From Ornithinibacillus massiliensis (GTDB lineage Bacteria; Bacillota; Bacilli; Bacillales; Amphibacillaceae), in NCBI RefSeq assembly GCF_018310345.1, contig NZ_JAGXBY010000001.1:496001-560000 (forward strand): DNA of 64,000 nt, read 5' to 3'. Under the pieces are notes generated by a model. That model was not told where the DNA came from. It saw only the letters and a program-made list of their open reading frames with translations, and did not search any database. Every line of letters starts with the position of its first letter. Position 1 is the stretch's first letter. This document shows positions 28,038-36,015 of this stretch, piece after piece. Position numbers and translations under genes: made by a program.

Positions 28038-29006
28038 ATGAACAATGTAACCGAGCTTTTAACTATTTCCTATCCGATTATCCAGGGGGGCATGGGAAAT
28101 ATTTCGAATGCACAGCTCACCGCTGCGGTATCGAATGCAGGGGGACTAGGGACGATTGGTTGTGGCACGATGCCTCCAGAACAAGTAGAAAACATAATCC
28201 TCGATACGAAGCGATTAACCAATAAGCCATTTGCCCTTAATATAGCACTGCAAGTATCGCCATTTGTTGACGAATTAATAACGCTAAGTATTCAACATGA
28301 TATACCGGTGATTTCCCTTTCAGCTGGAAATCCAGCGCCCTATATACCGAAGCTTCATGAACATGGAAAAGTCGTTATAGCAATTGTCGCCTCCGTAAAG
28401 CATGCCCAAAAAGCGGAAGCAGCAGGTGCAGATATTCTAGTAGCAGAAGGATTTGAAGCAGCTGGAATTAACTCGGCACTCGAGCTTACTACCTTTACAT
28501 TGGTTCCACAAGTCGTCCAAAAGGTTACAATACCAGTCATCGCAGCAGGAGGAATTGGTGATGGAAAAGGGTTGGCAGCAGCTCTAATGTTAGGGGCAGA
28601 AGGGGTTCAAATTGGCACACGCTTTATTGCTACTAAGGAAGCGCCTTTCCATGAAAACTATAAAGCCCAATTGCTTCAAGCAAATGGTACGGATGCGATT
28701 ATTATTGGACGAAGCTTTAATAGATTAAGACGTGTAATCGGTACATCCTATGTCAGAAGTCTACTAGAAAAAGAGAAAAACGGTATTGGCTTGCAGGAGT
28801 TTGCCTGCCTAACAAGTGAAGCACACCATGTGATCGGTGCGCTCGATGGTGATTTGGATCGGGGATTTATTAATGGTGGTCAAGTAGCAGGATTAATAGA
28901 AGATATCCCAAGTGTAAAAGCATTAATAGAGACCATGATGGAAGAGGCGAAAGATCAGCTAAAGTCTGGACTGAAGCAGTTGGAATCGGTTAGTAAGATA
29001 GAGTAG
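28038..29006 (+). CDS. NMO/FabK-like FMN-dependent oxidoreductase
   Basis: This 322-residue TIM-barrel flavoprotein belongs to the nitronate monooxygenase/2-nitropropane dioxygenase/FabK family. YPIIQGGMGNISN, LSAGNPAPYI, GFEAAGINS and AAGGIGDGKGLAAALMLGAEGVQIGTRF are typical FMN and phosphate contacts. The AAGI in place of the usual AGGH (catalytic His of nitronate monooxygenases) suggests it is not a true nitronate monooxygenase and may be an enoyl-CoA or quinone reductase. I prefer ATG 28038, 7 nt after GGAGG, over GTG 28035. It ends the second paa-type operon. Confidence 0.85.
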   Translation: MNNVTELLTISYPIIQGGMGNISNAQLTAAVSNAGGLGTIGCGTMPPEQVENIILDTKRLTNKPFALNIALQVSPFVDELITLSIQHDIPVISLSAGNPAPYIPKLHEHGKVVIAIVASVKHAQKAEAAGADILVAEGFEAAGINSALELTTFTLVPQVVQKVTIPVIAAGGIGDGKGLAAALMLGAEGVQIGTRFIATKEAPFHENYKAQLLQANGTDAIIIGRSFNRLRRVIGTSYVRSLLEKEKNGIGLQEFACLTSEAHHVIGALDGDLDRGFINGGQVAGLIEDIPSVKALIETMMEEAKDQLKSGLKQLESVSKIE

Positions 29007-29036
29007 TTTGAAAAATTTATATTTTATAATAATTAA

Positions 29037-29065
29037 TTGACCGAAATATTACATAATGATAAAAT
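29037..29065 (+). promoter_or_regulatory. promoter of the E1 alpha/beta operon
   Basis: TTGACC (29037-29042) and TAAAAT (29060-29065) are spaced by 17 bp. A dyad that begins 2 bp after the -10 is described separately. Confidence 0.65.
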
Positions 29066-29066
29066 T

Positions 29067-29084
29067 ACGTTAAAATAACGTTAT
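29067..29084 (+). promoter_or_regulatory. putative operator, E1 alpha copy
   Basis: ACGTTAAAATAACGTTAT contains the perfect dyad ACGTTA-AAA-TAACGT. It shares 15 of 18 bases with the motif at the paaA promoter and has the same distance from the -10 box. Confidence 0.6.
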
Positions 29085-29143
29085 ACTTTTAATTAACATG
29101 TATGTAACCCTGGTTCTACTAGACTAGTATTGGAGGTTATTGG

Positions 29144-30199
29144 ATGGAGAACGCTTATCCATTAAAGCAAGTAATCGATGACCAAGGCAATTTGCTCGAT
29201 GTTACTAGTAAATCCTTGATACAGGAGGAGCTTGTTCAGAAGGCGTATTACCATATGTATCGAATTCGCACATTTGATAAAAAGGCCAAAAGCTTGCAAA
29301 GACAAGGGAGAATTGGAACATATCCCCCCTTTGAAGGTCAAGAAGCGGCACAGGTGGGAAGTGCACTAGCATTGCGAGAAAATGATTGGTTATTTCCTAC
29401 ATATCGAGATCATGGGGCGATGTTAACCTTTGGGGCGGACATGACACGGACATTTTTATATTGGAATGGAAGGTTGGAAGGCTGTGTCCCACCAGAAGGG
29501 AAACATATCTTTCCAGCAGCTGTCCCAATAGCAACACAACTGCTCCATGCGGTTGGTGCATCGTGGGCTGAGAAGCGGAAAGGGACACAGCATATCGCGA
29601 TTGCTTATTTTGGTGATGGAGCAACGTCAGAAGGAGACTTTCATGAGGGATTGAATTTCGCTAGTGTCTTTCAAACACCAACGATATTTTTCAACCAGAA
29701 TAATGGCTATGCCATTTCTGTGCCCTTTGAGCGACAAATGAATTCCAAAACAATTGCCCAAAAGGGAGTAGCTTATGAGATTCCGAGTGTACGGGTAGAT
29801 GGAAATGACTTTTTTGCAGTTTATTTTGAGATGCAACGTGCCACAGAGCGAGCTAGAAATGGTGGCGGTCCAACCTTGATTGAAGCTGTAACCTGGAGAA
29901 CAGGAGCACATACCACTGCAGACGATCCAACGAAATATCGTCCAGAGGGGCAGGGAGCAGAAATTGTCGATCCGATTGTCCGACTGGAACGGTTTATGAA
30001 AAATGAGGGGTTTTGGCAGGATGCTTATATCCAATCCACTCAAGCAAAGATAGAAGAGGAAATTGAAGAAGCAGTTAAAGCAATGGAAACGTATCCGAAG
30101 CCTAAAGTGGAGGATTTGTTTGATCATGTATTTGCAGAGCTTCCTAGTTCACTGGCTACACAAAGAGCTTCCTATCTTCAGCTGTTAAGGGGTGAATAA
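29144..30199 (+). CDS. 2-oxo acid dehydrogenase E1 component, alpha subunit
   Basis: This 351-residue thiamin-diphosphate subunit is of the PdhA/BkdAA type. The TPP/Mg motif runs from GDGATSEGDFHEGLNFA (starting at residue 157) to NQNNGYAIS. The substrate channel motif FEGQEAAQVGSALAL lies near residue 63, and the phosphorylation-loop region reads YRPEGQG. It would decarboxylate a 2-oxo acid and acylate the lipoyl group of an E2. No E2 or E3 gene lies nearby. It shares a probable operator with paaA, which suggests phenylpyruvate or another aromatic 2-oxo acid as substrate, but pyruvate cannot be excluded. Confidence 0.9.
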   Translation: MENAYPLKQVIDDQGNLLDVTSKSLIQEELVQKAYYHMYRIRTFDKKAKSLQRQGRIGTYPPFEGQEAAQVGSALALRENDWLFPTYRDHGAMLTFGADMTRTFLYWNGRLEGCVPPEGKHIFPAAVPIATQLLHAVGASWAEKRKGTQHIAIAYFGDGATSEGDFHEGLNFASVFQTPTIFFNQNNGYAISVPFERQMNSKTIAQKGVAYEIPSVRVDGNDFFAVYFEMQRATERARNGGGPTLIEAVTWRTGAHTTADDPTKYRPEGQGAEIVDPIVRLERFMKNEGFWQDAYIQSTQAKIEEEIEEAVKAMETYPKPKVEDLFDHVFAELPSSLATQRASYLQLLRGE

Positions 30200-30200
30200 A

Positions 30201-31214
30201 ATGACAACAGATTTTACAGAAGCGAAAAAAACAGCAACGAAAAGCATGACAATGATTCAGGCCATAAACGAAGGGATGAGGGTAGTATTAGAGCAAGATG
30301 AAATGTGCTTGATCTTGGGTGAAGATGTTGGTAAGAATGGTGGAGTGTTTCGTGCTACCGATGGATTGCAGGAAGCGTTTGGTATAGATCGTGTTATCGA
30401 TACCCCTTTATCGGAATCTGGCATTATCGGAACATCTGTCGGATTAGCCGTAAATGGATTTAAACCGATAGCAGAGATTCAATTCATGGGCTTTATCTAC
30501 CCAGCTTATGATCAAATTATGACCCATGTATCGCGGATTCGCTCGCGTACAATGGGAAGATATTCCGTTCCGATGGTCATTCGTGCCCCTTATGGTGCTG
30601 GAGTAAGAGCACCGGAGATTCATTCGGATAGTACGGAAAGTTTATTTACTCATATGCCTGGGCTAAAAGTAGTTTGTCCGGCAACACCGTATGATGCAAA
30701 GGGATTATTAATAGCAGCGGTAGAGGATCCGGATCCGGTGCTTTACATGGAACCAATGCATAGTTATCGTTCCTTCCGGGAAGAGGTACCAGTAGCTTCA
30801 TATACAGTTGAGATAGGTAAAGGGAAAAAGCGTATCGAGGGTAATGACGTTACCTTGATTACATGGGGTGCTATGGTCCCTTTAGTTGAAAAGGTTGTAA
30901 AACAAGTAGGGGGAGATGGAATTAGCTGTGAAGTGCTTGATCTTCGTACACTTTACCCATTAGATGAGGCACTAATTGCTGAATCTGTGCAAAAGACCGG
31001 GCGAGCAGTAGTAATACATGAAGCACCAAGAACAGGTGGACTTGGCAATGATATCGTTTCGATTATCAATGATACAGCTTTCCTGTATTTAAAGGCACCT
31101 GTGGAGAGAGTTACAGGTTTTGATGTCCCAGTCCCGTTTTTTAGCTTAGAGAACCATTATTTACCAACACCTGAGCGAATCACAAAAGCTATTGAAAAAG
31201 TAATTCATTTCTAA
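30201..31214 (+). CDS. 2-oxo acid dehydrogenase E1 component, beta subunit
   Basis: This 337-residue partner of the preceding gene has the PdhB-type motifs GEDVGKNGGVFRATDGLQ, DTPLSESGIIGTSVGLA and EIQFMGFIYPAYDQI, plus APYGAGVRAPEIHSDS. The C-terminal transketolase domain contains DLRTLYPLDE. I chose ATG 30201, about 7 nt after AAGGGGTG, over GTG 30192, which overlaps the ribosome-binding site. It overlaps nothing and ends the two-gene operon. The acceptor E2 must come from another locus such as pdh or bkd. Confidence 0.9.
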   Translation: MTTDFTEAKKTATKSMTMIQAINEGMRVVLEQDEMCLILGEDVGKNGGVFRATDGLQEAFGIDRVIDTPLSESGIIGTSVGLAVNGFKPIAEIQFMGFIYPAYDQIMTHVSRIRSRTMGRYSVPMVIRAPYGAGVRAPEIHSDSTESLFTHMPGLKVVCPATPYDAKGLLIAAVEDPDPVLYMEPMHSYRSFREEVPVASYTVEIGKGKKRIEGNDVTLITWGAMVPLVEKVVKQVGGDGISCEVLDLRTLYPLDEALIAESVQKTGRAVVIHEAPRTGGLGNDIVSIINDTAFLYLKAPVERVTGFDVPVPFFSLENHYLPTPERITKAIEKVIHF

Positions 31215-31293
31215 GGGGGGATAAGGGAACGTAGCGAATTTTCCCCTAAATAGTAAGCGGTTACAAGTTGGGCGAATTATCAAAAAAATAGGG

Positions 31294-31321
31294 TTGACTA
31301 AAGTTTTCAGTATGTTATAAT
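31294..31321 (+). promoter_or_regulatory. promoter of the TrpXYZ-type ABC operon
   Basis: TTGACT (31294-31299) and a perfect extended -10, TGTTATAAT (TATAAT at 31316-31321), are spaced by 16 bp. No T-box or other leader was seen between it and the start at 31369. Confidence 0.75.
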
Positions 31322-31368
31322 TTCTCAAATTATACTTTAAGTTTAGAAGAGTTAAGGGGGAGTAGAGA

Positions 31369-32349
31369 GTGAAAAGAGGACTTCAGTTAATCGTTTTAGC
31401 GTGGATTAGTGTAGTAGTTTTAGCTGCATGTGGTACAAGTGGAGGCGGCGATACATACAAAATTGGTGCATCGCAAATAGTGGAGCATCCATCGTTGGAT
31501 AGAGCCTATGAAGGCTTCCAGGCAGCGCTAGAGGAAGCCGGGTTAGAAGTGGAGTATGACTTTCGGAGTGCCCAAGGAGATCAAAATAATTTAAAGCCAA
31601 TTTCAGATGGCTTTGTTGCAGATGATGTGGATTTAATTTTTGCAAATTCAACACCTGCAGCATTATCAGCGCTGGAAGCAACAAAAGATGCACGGGATAT
31701 TCCAATTGTTTTCACATCTGTTACAGATGCGGTAGAGTCAGGATTAGTGGAGGCGATGGATGAACCAGGGGAAAATATTACTGGGGTAACCGATTTACAT
31801 CCCGAAGCAATCCAAGAGACAGTGAAATTTATTGACCAATACTTCCCAGACTCAACAGTCGGACTGATTTACAATGCAGGGGAATCAAACTCTGTGACAC
31901 AAATTAACGCAGTCCAAGCGGCTGGGGAGGGAACTTCTTTAAACTTTGTAGAACGTACGGTTGCGAACTCATCTGAAGTTCAACAAGCAGCAACATCATT
32001 AGTAAATGACGTTGACTTATTCTATATTGTGACCGACAACACGGTCGTATCTGCTCTGGAAAGTGTAGTAGCGGTTGCCAATGAACAAGATATTCCTTTA
32101 GTAGTAGGGGAACCAGATTCCTTAGAAAAGGGTGGATTTGCTACATTTGGAATTGATTATTATACAATTGGTAAGCGGGCAGGGGAAATGGCTGTTGAAA
32201 TTTTGAAGGACGGTAAGTCTACAAAAGACATCCCAGCCGAGTATCCGCCAGAAATTCAATTATTTATTAATAAAGATGCTGCTGAGGAGCAAGGTGTTGA
32301 GTGGAATGCGGAATGGGATGCAACTGCTCAATTTAAAGAGACACAGTAA
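31369..32349 (+). CDS. ABC transporter substrate-binding lipoprotein, TrpX family
   Basis: This 326-residue exported lipoprotein has the signal peptide MKRGLQLIVLAWISVVVLAAC with lipobox LAAC and lipidated Cys21. The mature part is a periplasmic-binding-protein fold of the COG2984 family (KIGASQIVEHPSLDRAYEGF, VTDLHPEAIQETVKF). Known members bind aromatic amino acids: tryptophan for streptococcal TrpX and tyrosine for C. difficile CD0873. The ligand here is inferred as an aromatic amino acid. GTG 31369 follows AAGGGGGAG. The hairpin after the gene may stabilise its mRNA. Confidence 0.9.
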   Translation: MKRGLQLIVLAWISVVVLAACGTSGGGDTYKIGASQIVEHPSLDRAYEGFQAALEEAGLEVEYDFRSAQGDQNNLKPISDGFVADDVDLIFANSTPAALSALEATKDARDIPIVFTSVTDAVESGLVEAMDEPGENITGVTDLHPEAIQETVKFIDQYFPDSTVGLIYNAGESNSVTQINAVQAAGEGTSLNFVERTVANSSEVQQAATSLVNDVDLFYIVTDNTVVSALESVVAVANEQDIPLVVGEPDSLEKGGFATFGIDYYTIGKRAGEMAVEILKDGKSTKDIPAEYPPEIQLFINKDAAEEQGVEWNAEWDATAQFKETQ

Positions 32350-32389
32350 TCATTTGGTTAGCAATGAACCCGATAATGAGACCGATTTG

Positions 32390-32412
32390 GAAGCAGGCTG
32401 TTGGCCTGCTTC
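32390..32412 (+). terminator. hairpin between binding-protein and permease genes
   Basis: GAAGCAGGC TGTTG GCCTGCTTC is a perfect 9-bp stem with a 5-nt loop, followed by only a weak T tract. This fits a partial terminator or 3' stabiliser that gives excess binding protein over permease. Confidence 0.6.
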
Positions 32413-32476
32413 TCTATTCTAATGCGTGAGTTATTTCCACTTTATGTAAGTAGGTGGAAAAGGAGGTAAAGGAATC

Positions 32477-33457
32477 GTGGCTATATCGATATTTGGTGCT
32501 GTTGAGTCTGGGATTATTTATGCCATTATGGCTTTAGGGGTATATTTAACCTTCCGGGTATTAGATTTTCCTGATTTAACAGTAGACGGTAGTTTTGTAA
32601 CTGGTGCAGGTGTTGCTGCCATTTCGATTGTAAACGGCGTATCACCAATCGTGGCTACTTTACTTGCAATCATTGCTGGTTTTATCGCTGGTTGTTTAAC
32701 AGGCCTTTTGCATACGAAGGGGAAAATAAACGCTTTATTATCCGGTATTTTGATGATGATTGCCTTGTATTCTATTAACCTACGAATTATGGGGCAGCCG
32801 ACAGTATCCTTGCATAATCAGCCAACTATATTTTCGCAGCTTCGAGATATTTGGCCAGCTAGTATGGATAGCTTTTTTAATGGAATATGGACAGCCATTA
32901 TGTCAGGACGTGCACCAGCAACATGGGTCATTGTACTAGTAATGATCATAGTAACGTTAGTAATAAAATTATTGACGGATGCCTTTTTAAAAACGGAAGT
33001 AGGATTAGCATTACGAGCAACTGGAGACAACAAACGGATGATTAGAAGTCTATCAGCTAATACCGATAATTTAATCGTGTTAGGGGTCGGCATTTCCAAT
33101 GCCATGGTTGCACTTAGTGGAGCATTAATTGCACAAATTGGTGGCTTTGCCGATGTTTCGATGGGGATTGGGATGATTGTCATTGGTCTTGCCTCGGTTA
33201 TTATCGGGGAGGCGCTATTTGGTAAGAAGACTATTGCAATTGCAACAATCGCCGTAATCGGTGGTGCAATTGTGTACCGAATCGTGGTTGCTTTAGCACT
33301 TCGCGTAGACTTTTTAGATACCGGTGATATGAAATTGATTACGGCATTTATTGTCATCGTTGCATTAATTACGCCGAAAATACTCCAAGCTCATAAGGAA
33401 AAGAAGCGGCGAATCAAAAAACGTGCCGCCATAAGTGGTTTAAAGGAGGGGGCCTAA
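32477..33457 (+). CDS. ABC transporter permease, TrpY family
   Basis: This 326-residue integral membrane protein has about eight to nine hydrophobic segments and belongs to the LivH-like COG4120 group, the usual partner of COG2984 binding proteins. AIMALGVYLTFRVLDFPDLTVDGSF and GLALRATGDNKRMIRSLSAN (coupling region) are recognisable. The start is GTG 32477 behind AGGAGG. It lies 1 bp before the ATPase gene. Confidence 0.9.
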   Translation: MAISIFGAVESGIIYAIMALGVYLTFRVLDFPDLTVDGSFVTGAGVAAISIVNGVSPIVATLLAIIAGFIAGCLTGLLHTKGKINALLSGILMMIALYSINLRIMGQPTVSLHNQPTIFSQLRDIWPASMDSFFNGIWTAIMSGRAPATWVIVLVMIIVTLVIKLLTDAFLKTEVGLALRATGDNKRMIRSLSANTDNLIVLGVGISNAMVALSGALIAQIGGFADVSMGIGMIVIGLASVIIGEALFGKKTIAIATIAVIGGAIVYRIVVALALRVDFLDTGDMKLITAFIVIVALITPKILQAHKEKKRRIKKRAAISGLKEGA

Positions 33458-33458
33458 T

Positions 33459-34253
33459 ATGTTACATGTAAAAGAAGTCGCGATAACATTTAATGAAGGT
33501 ACCCCCGATGAGAAGAAAGCATTACAACGAATTAATTTAACATTAGAAGAGGGAGATTTTGTCACTGTAATCGGCAGTAATGGTGCTGGAAAATCCACCT
33601 TAATGAATGTGATTTCAGGTAATCTCATGCCAGATATCGGGGAAGTGGTCATTGGGAATAATGATGTAACACTACTTCCTGAATATAAACGGTCGGCATA
33701 TATTGGGCGCGTGTTCCAAGATCCTATGGCAGGTACGGCACCTTCTATGACGATTGAAGAAAACTTAGCGATGGCCTACTCGAGAATTCGGAAAAGAAAA
33801 CTAAGACGGGGAGTAACCAAAAAGCGTAGAGAAGACTTTAAAGAGCATCTAAAAACATTAAACCTAGGATTAGAAGACCGCTTAAATGCGAAAGTTGGGC
33901 TATTATCAGGGGGAGAACGCCAAGCATTATCCTTATTAATGGCCACCTTTACAAATCCAAATATTTTATTACTTGATGAGCATACAGCTGCCCTCGATCC
34001 ATCACGAGCACAACTAATCACAACCTTAACGAAGGAAGTCGTAGAAGAACATGGGCTCACCACCTTAATGGTTACCCATAATATGCAGCAGGCACTTGAT
34101 TTAGGGAACCGATTAATCATGATGGATAAAGGACAAATAATCTTAGACATTAACAATGAAAAGAAACAGAACCTAACAATTGAAGATTTATTAAGGGAAT
34201 TCCAACGAATACGCGGAGCACAGTTTGAAAGTGACCGCGCCGTTTTAGGGTAA
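33459..34253 (+). CDS. ABC transporter ATP-binding protein, TrpZ family
   Basis: This 264-residue ATPase (COG1101 group) has Walker A GSNGAGKST, the signature LLSGGERQALSLLMA, Walker B NILLLDEHTAALDP and the H-loop MVTHNM. The Walker B is followed by His-Thr (DEHTAALD) in place of the usual DEPTAALD, as is common in this subgroup. It energises the preceding permease. ATG follows AAAGGAGGGGG. Confidence 0.92.
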   Translation: MLHVKEVAITFNEGTPDEKKALQRINLTLEEGDFVTVIGSNGAGKSTLMNVISGNLMPDIGEVVIGNNDVTLLPEYKRSAYIGRVFQDPMAGTAPSMTIEENLAMAYSRIRKRKLRRGVTKKRREDFKEHLKTLNLGLEDRLNAKVGLLSGGERQALSLLMATFTNPNILLLDEHTAALDPSRAQLITTLTKEVVEEHGLTTLMVTHNMQQALDLGNRLIMMDKGQIILDINNEKKQNLTIEDLLREFQRIRGAQFESDRAVLG

Positions 34254-34260
34254 TTCAAGT

Positions 34261-34293
34261 AGAACAGGAGCATCATTCGATCCTGTTCTTTTT
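34261..34293 (+). terminator. terminator of the ABC operon
   Basis: AGAACAGGA and TCCTGTTCT pair around an 11-nt loop, followed by TTTTGCTG. Confidence 0.85.
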
Positions 34294-34329
34294 GCTGTTA
34301 GAATAGTTGTATGAAGAGATGAGCAATTC

Positions 34330-34458
34330 GCGCGTCTTTGGGTGCAGAACGCGCGAGCTCCGGAAGAATTCGCGCGACCAAGGGAGAGAACCGCGCGAGC
34401 CCTGGAAATATTCGCGCGACAGGGGGAATCTCTCGTGAATCAGGAAGCCCCCCGAGCG
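34330..34458. repeat. 21-bp-phased CGCGCGA array, copy 2
   Basis: GCGCG cores begin at 34330, 34351, 34372, 34393 and 34414, all exactly 21 bp apart. Two degenerate units continue the phase at about 34435 (TCGTGA) and 34456 (GCGAG). The spacers differ from those of copy 1 and from each other. The array lies between the ABC operon terminator and the end of the convergent sirtuin gene. Open frames through it arise from the multiple-of-three period and are not credible genes. Confidence 0.85.
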
Positions 34459-34483
34459 AGCCAGGAATACCCCCACCCCCCTC

Positions 34484-35203
34484 CTACAACCGCTCTTCCA
34501 CCTCAACTAAAAATTCCCGAATACTCTTATCCCGGACAATATAATCAGCATAATGATCCATTGGAGTTGGCTCACGATTCACAATAACTAGCTTTGCACC
34601 GTGCTCTTTTGCAATCATGGGGAACATATTAGCAGGGCTTACTGTTAGTGAGGAGCCTAAAACAATAAATAAATCGGCTTTACTTGTTTCTATCTCCGCC
34701 TTGTAGAAAACATCCTCTGGAAGCATTTCACCAAAAAGGACAATTCCCGGTCGAACGGGACCATTACAGTACTCACAATGATGCTCCCCATTGATATACC
34801 GCTCTCTGTCCTGCTCTCGTTTACATTGATTACAGAAAAACTTCCGAAATGTTCCATGAAGCTCCATCACATTATGACTCCCAGCATCATGGTGAAAGCC
34901 ATCGACATTCTGTGTGATGATGCCACTAACAAGTCCTTGCTGCTCCCAGCGGCCTAAAATATGATGCCCTTCATGTGGCTTGTATTTTGTTATCTCTCGA
35001 AGGCGGAATTGGTAGAATTCCGTAAATTCCTGAAAGTTATGCACTAATGCTTGGACATTCGCTAGTTCATCTGGATTAAATTTGGACCATAATCCTCTAT
35101 CCTTTGAGCGGAAATCAGGTAGTCCGCTTTCAGTGGACATGCCAGCACCAGTAAAAAAGAGTGTATAAGAAGCAGAGCGAATTAAATTAACTATGTTATC
35201 CAT
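34484..35203 (-). CDS. NAD-dependent protein deacylase, sirtuin family
   Basis: This 239-residue class U/III-like bacterial sirtuin removes acyl groups from protein lysines using NAD+. FFTGAGMSTESGLPDFRS (NAD site, near residue 16), TQNVDGFHHDAGS (catalytic His in the following ELHGTF), the four zinc cysteines (CNQC and CEYC) and GSSLTVSPANMFP are all present. The start is ATG 35203. The gene runs toward the ABC operon and ends inside the flank of the CGCGCGA array. Confidence 0.95.
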   Translation of the reverse strand: MDNIVNLIRSASYTLFFTGAGMSTESGLPDFRSKDRGLWSKFNPDELANVQALVHNFQEFTEFYQFRLREITKYKPHEGHHILGRWEQQGLVSGIITQNVDGFHHDAGSHNVMELHGTFRKFFCNQCKREQDRERYINGEHHCEYCNGPVRPGIVLFGEMLPEDVFYKAEIETSKADLFIVLGSSLTVSPANMFPMIAKEHGAKLVIVNREPTPMDHYADYIVRDKSIREFLVEVEERL

Positions 35204-35267
35204 CGGTTCACCACCCTCACTTATTTATTATTATTTTACTGAATAATGCCACCAACTTCCAATTCTA

Positions 35268-35297
35268 TTGGGATAATCTGGGACTACGTTGTATACT
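35268..35297 (+). promoter_or_regulatory. possible promoter of bceR-bceS
   Basis: TTGGGA (35268-35273) and TATACT (35292-35297) are spaced by 18 bp, about 45 bp before the response regulator start. Confidence 0.4.
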
Positions 35298-35342
35298 TTT
35301 AATTAGTTTAGAAACGATGGAAAAGAGGAGGGGAAATCTGTT

Positions 35343-36014
35343 ATGTACAAAATTTTAATTGTAGAAGATGATATGACAATCGCTCGTTCAATGAAAAAGC
35401 ATTTAACATCTTGGGGATATGAAGTAGAATATATAACCGACTTTCATGATGTCATGGCATCATTTATTTCAATAGATCCGCAATTAATTTTACTAGATAT
35501 TTCACTACCATCATTTAATGGCTTTCATTGGTGCAGTGAGATTCGCAAAGTATCCAAAGTACCAATCATTTTTATTTCTTCTGCATCTGACAATATGAAT
35601 ATTGTCATGGCTATGAATATGGGGGGGGATGATTTTATCTCCAAACCATTTGACTTAAACGTCCTAACCTCCAAAGTGCAAGCAATGTTGAGAAGAACGT
35701 ATGACTTTACTGGGCAAACGAATCTGCTTCAGCATAAAGGTGCTATCGTTAATGTAAGTGATGGGACGCTGACCTATGACAATCAAAAAGTAGACCTGAC
35801 TAAAAACGAGTTAAAAATACTACAGTTTTTATTAGAGAGTAAGGGGAAAACCATTTCTAGGGATGCCTTGATGACAAGACTTTGGGAGACGGATAGCTTT
35901 ATCGACGATAATACACTTACCGTAAATGTTACGAGACTACGAAAGAAGTTAGAACGTGTAGGTCTCATCGACTTTATCATAACAAAAAAAGGGATAGGAT
36001 ATTTGGTGGAATAA
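35343..36014 (+). CDS. bceR: BceR-type response regulator
   Basis: This 223-residue OmpR-family regulator has a receiver domain (VEDD at 7-10, phospho-acceptor D52 in LLDISLP, KPF near 102) and a C-terminal winged-helix domain with LTKNELKILQFLLESKGKTISRDALM. The adjacent kinase and BceAB genes identify the Bce-type peptide-antibiotic detoxification module. The antibiotic sensed is unknown (bacitracin, nisin-like and others are known for the family). It starts at ATG after GGAGGGG and lies 1 bp before the kinase. Confidence 0.9.
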   Translation: MYKILIVEDDMTIARSMKKHLTSWGYEVEYITDFHDVMASFISIDPQLILLDISLPSFNGFHWCSEIRKVSKVPIIFISSASDNMNIVMAMNMGGDDFISKPFDLNVLTSKVQAMLRRTYDFTGQTNLLQHKGAIVNVSDGTLTYDNQKVDLTKNELKILQFLLESKGKTISRDALMTRLWETDSFIDDNTLTVNVTRLRKKLERVGLIDFIITKKGIGYLVE

Positions 36015-36015
36015 G

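Noticed and set aside
31215..31260. Terminator after the E1 beta gene
   Set aside because: GGGGA and TCCCC can pair, but the loop is long and there is no T tract.
34338..34587. Overlapping open frames across array 2
   Set aside because: Several frames are open at once because the period is a multiple of three. They overlap the sirtuin gene and lack ribosome-binding sites.
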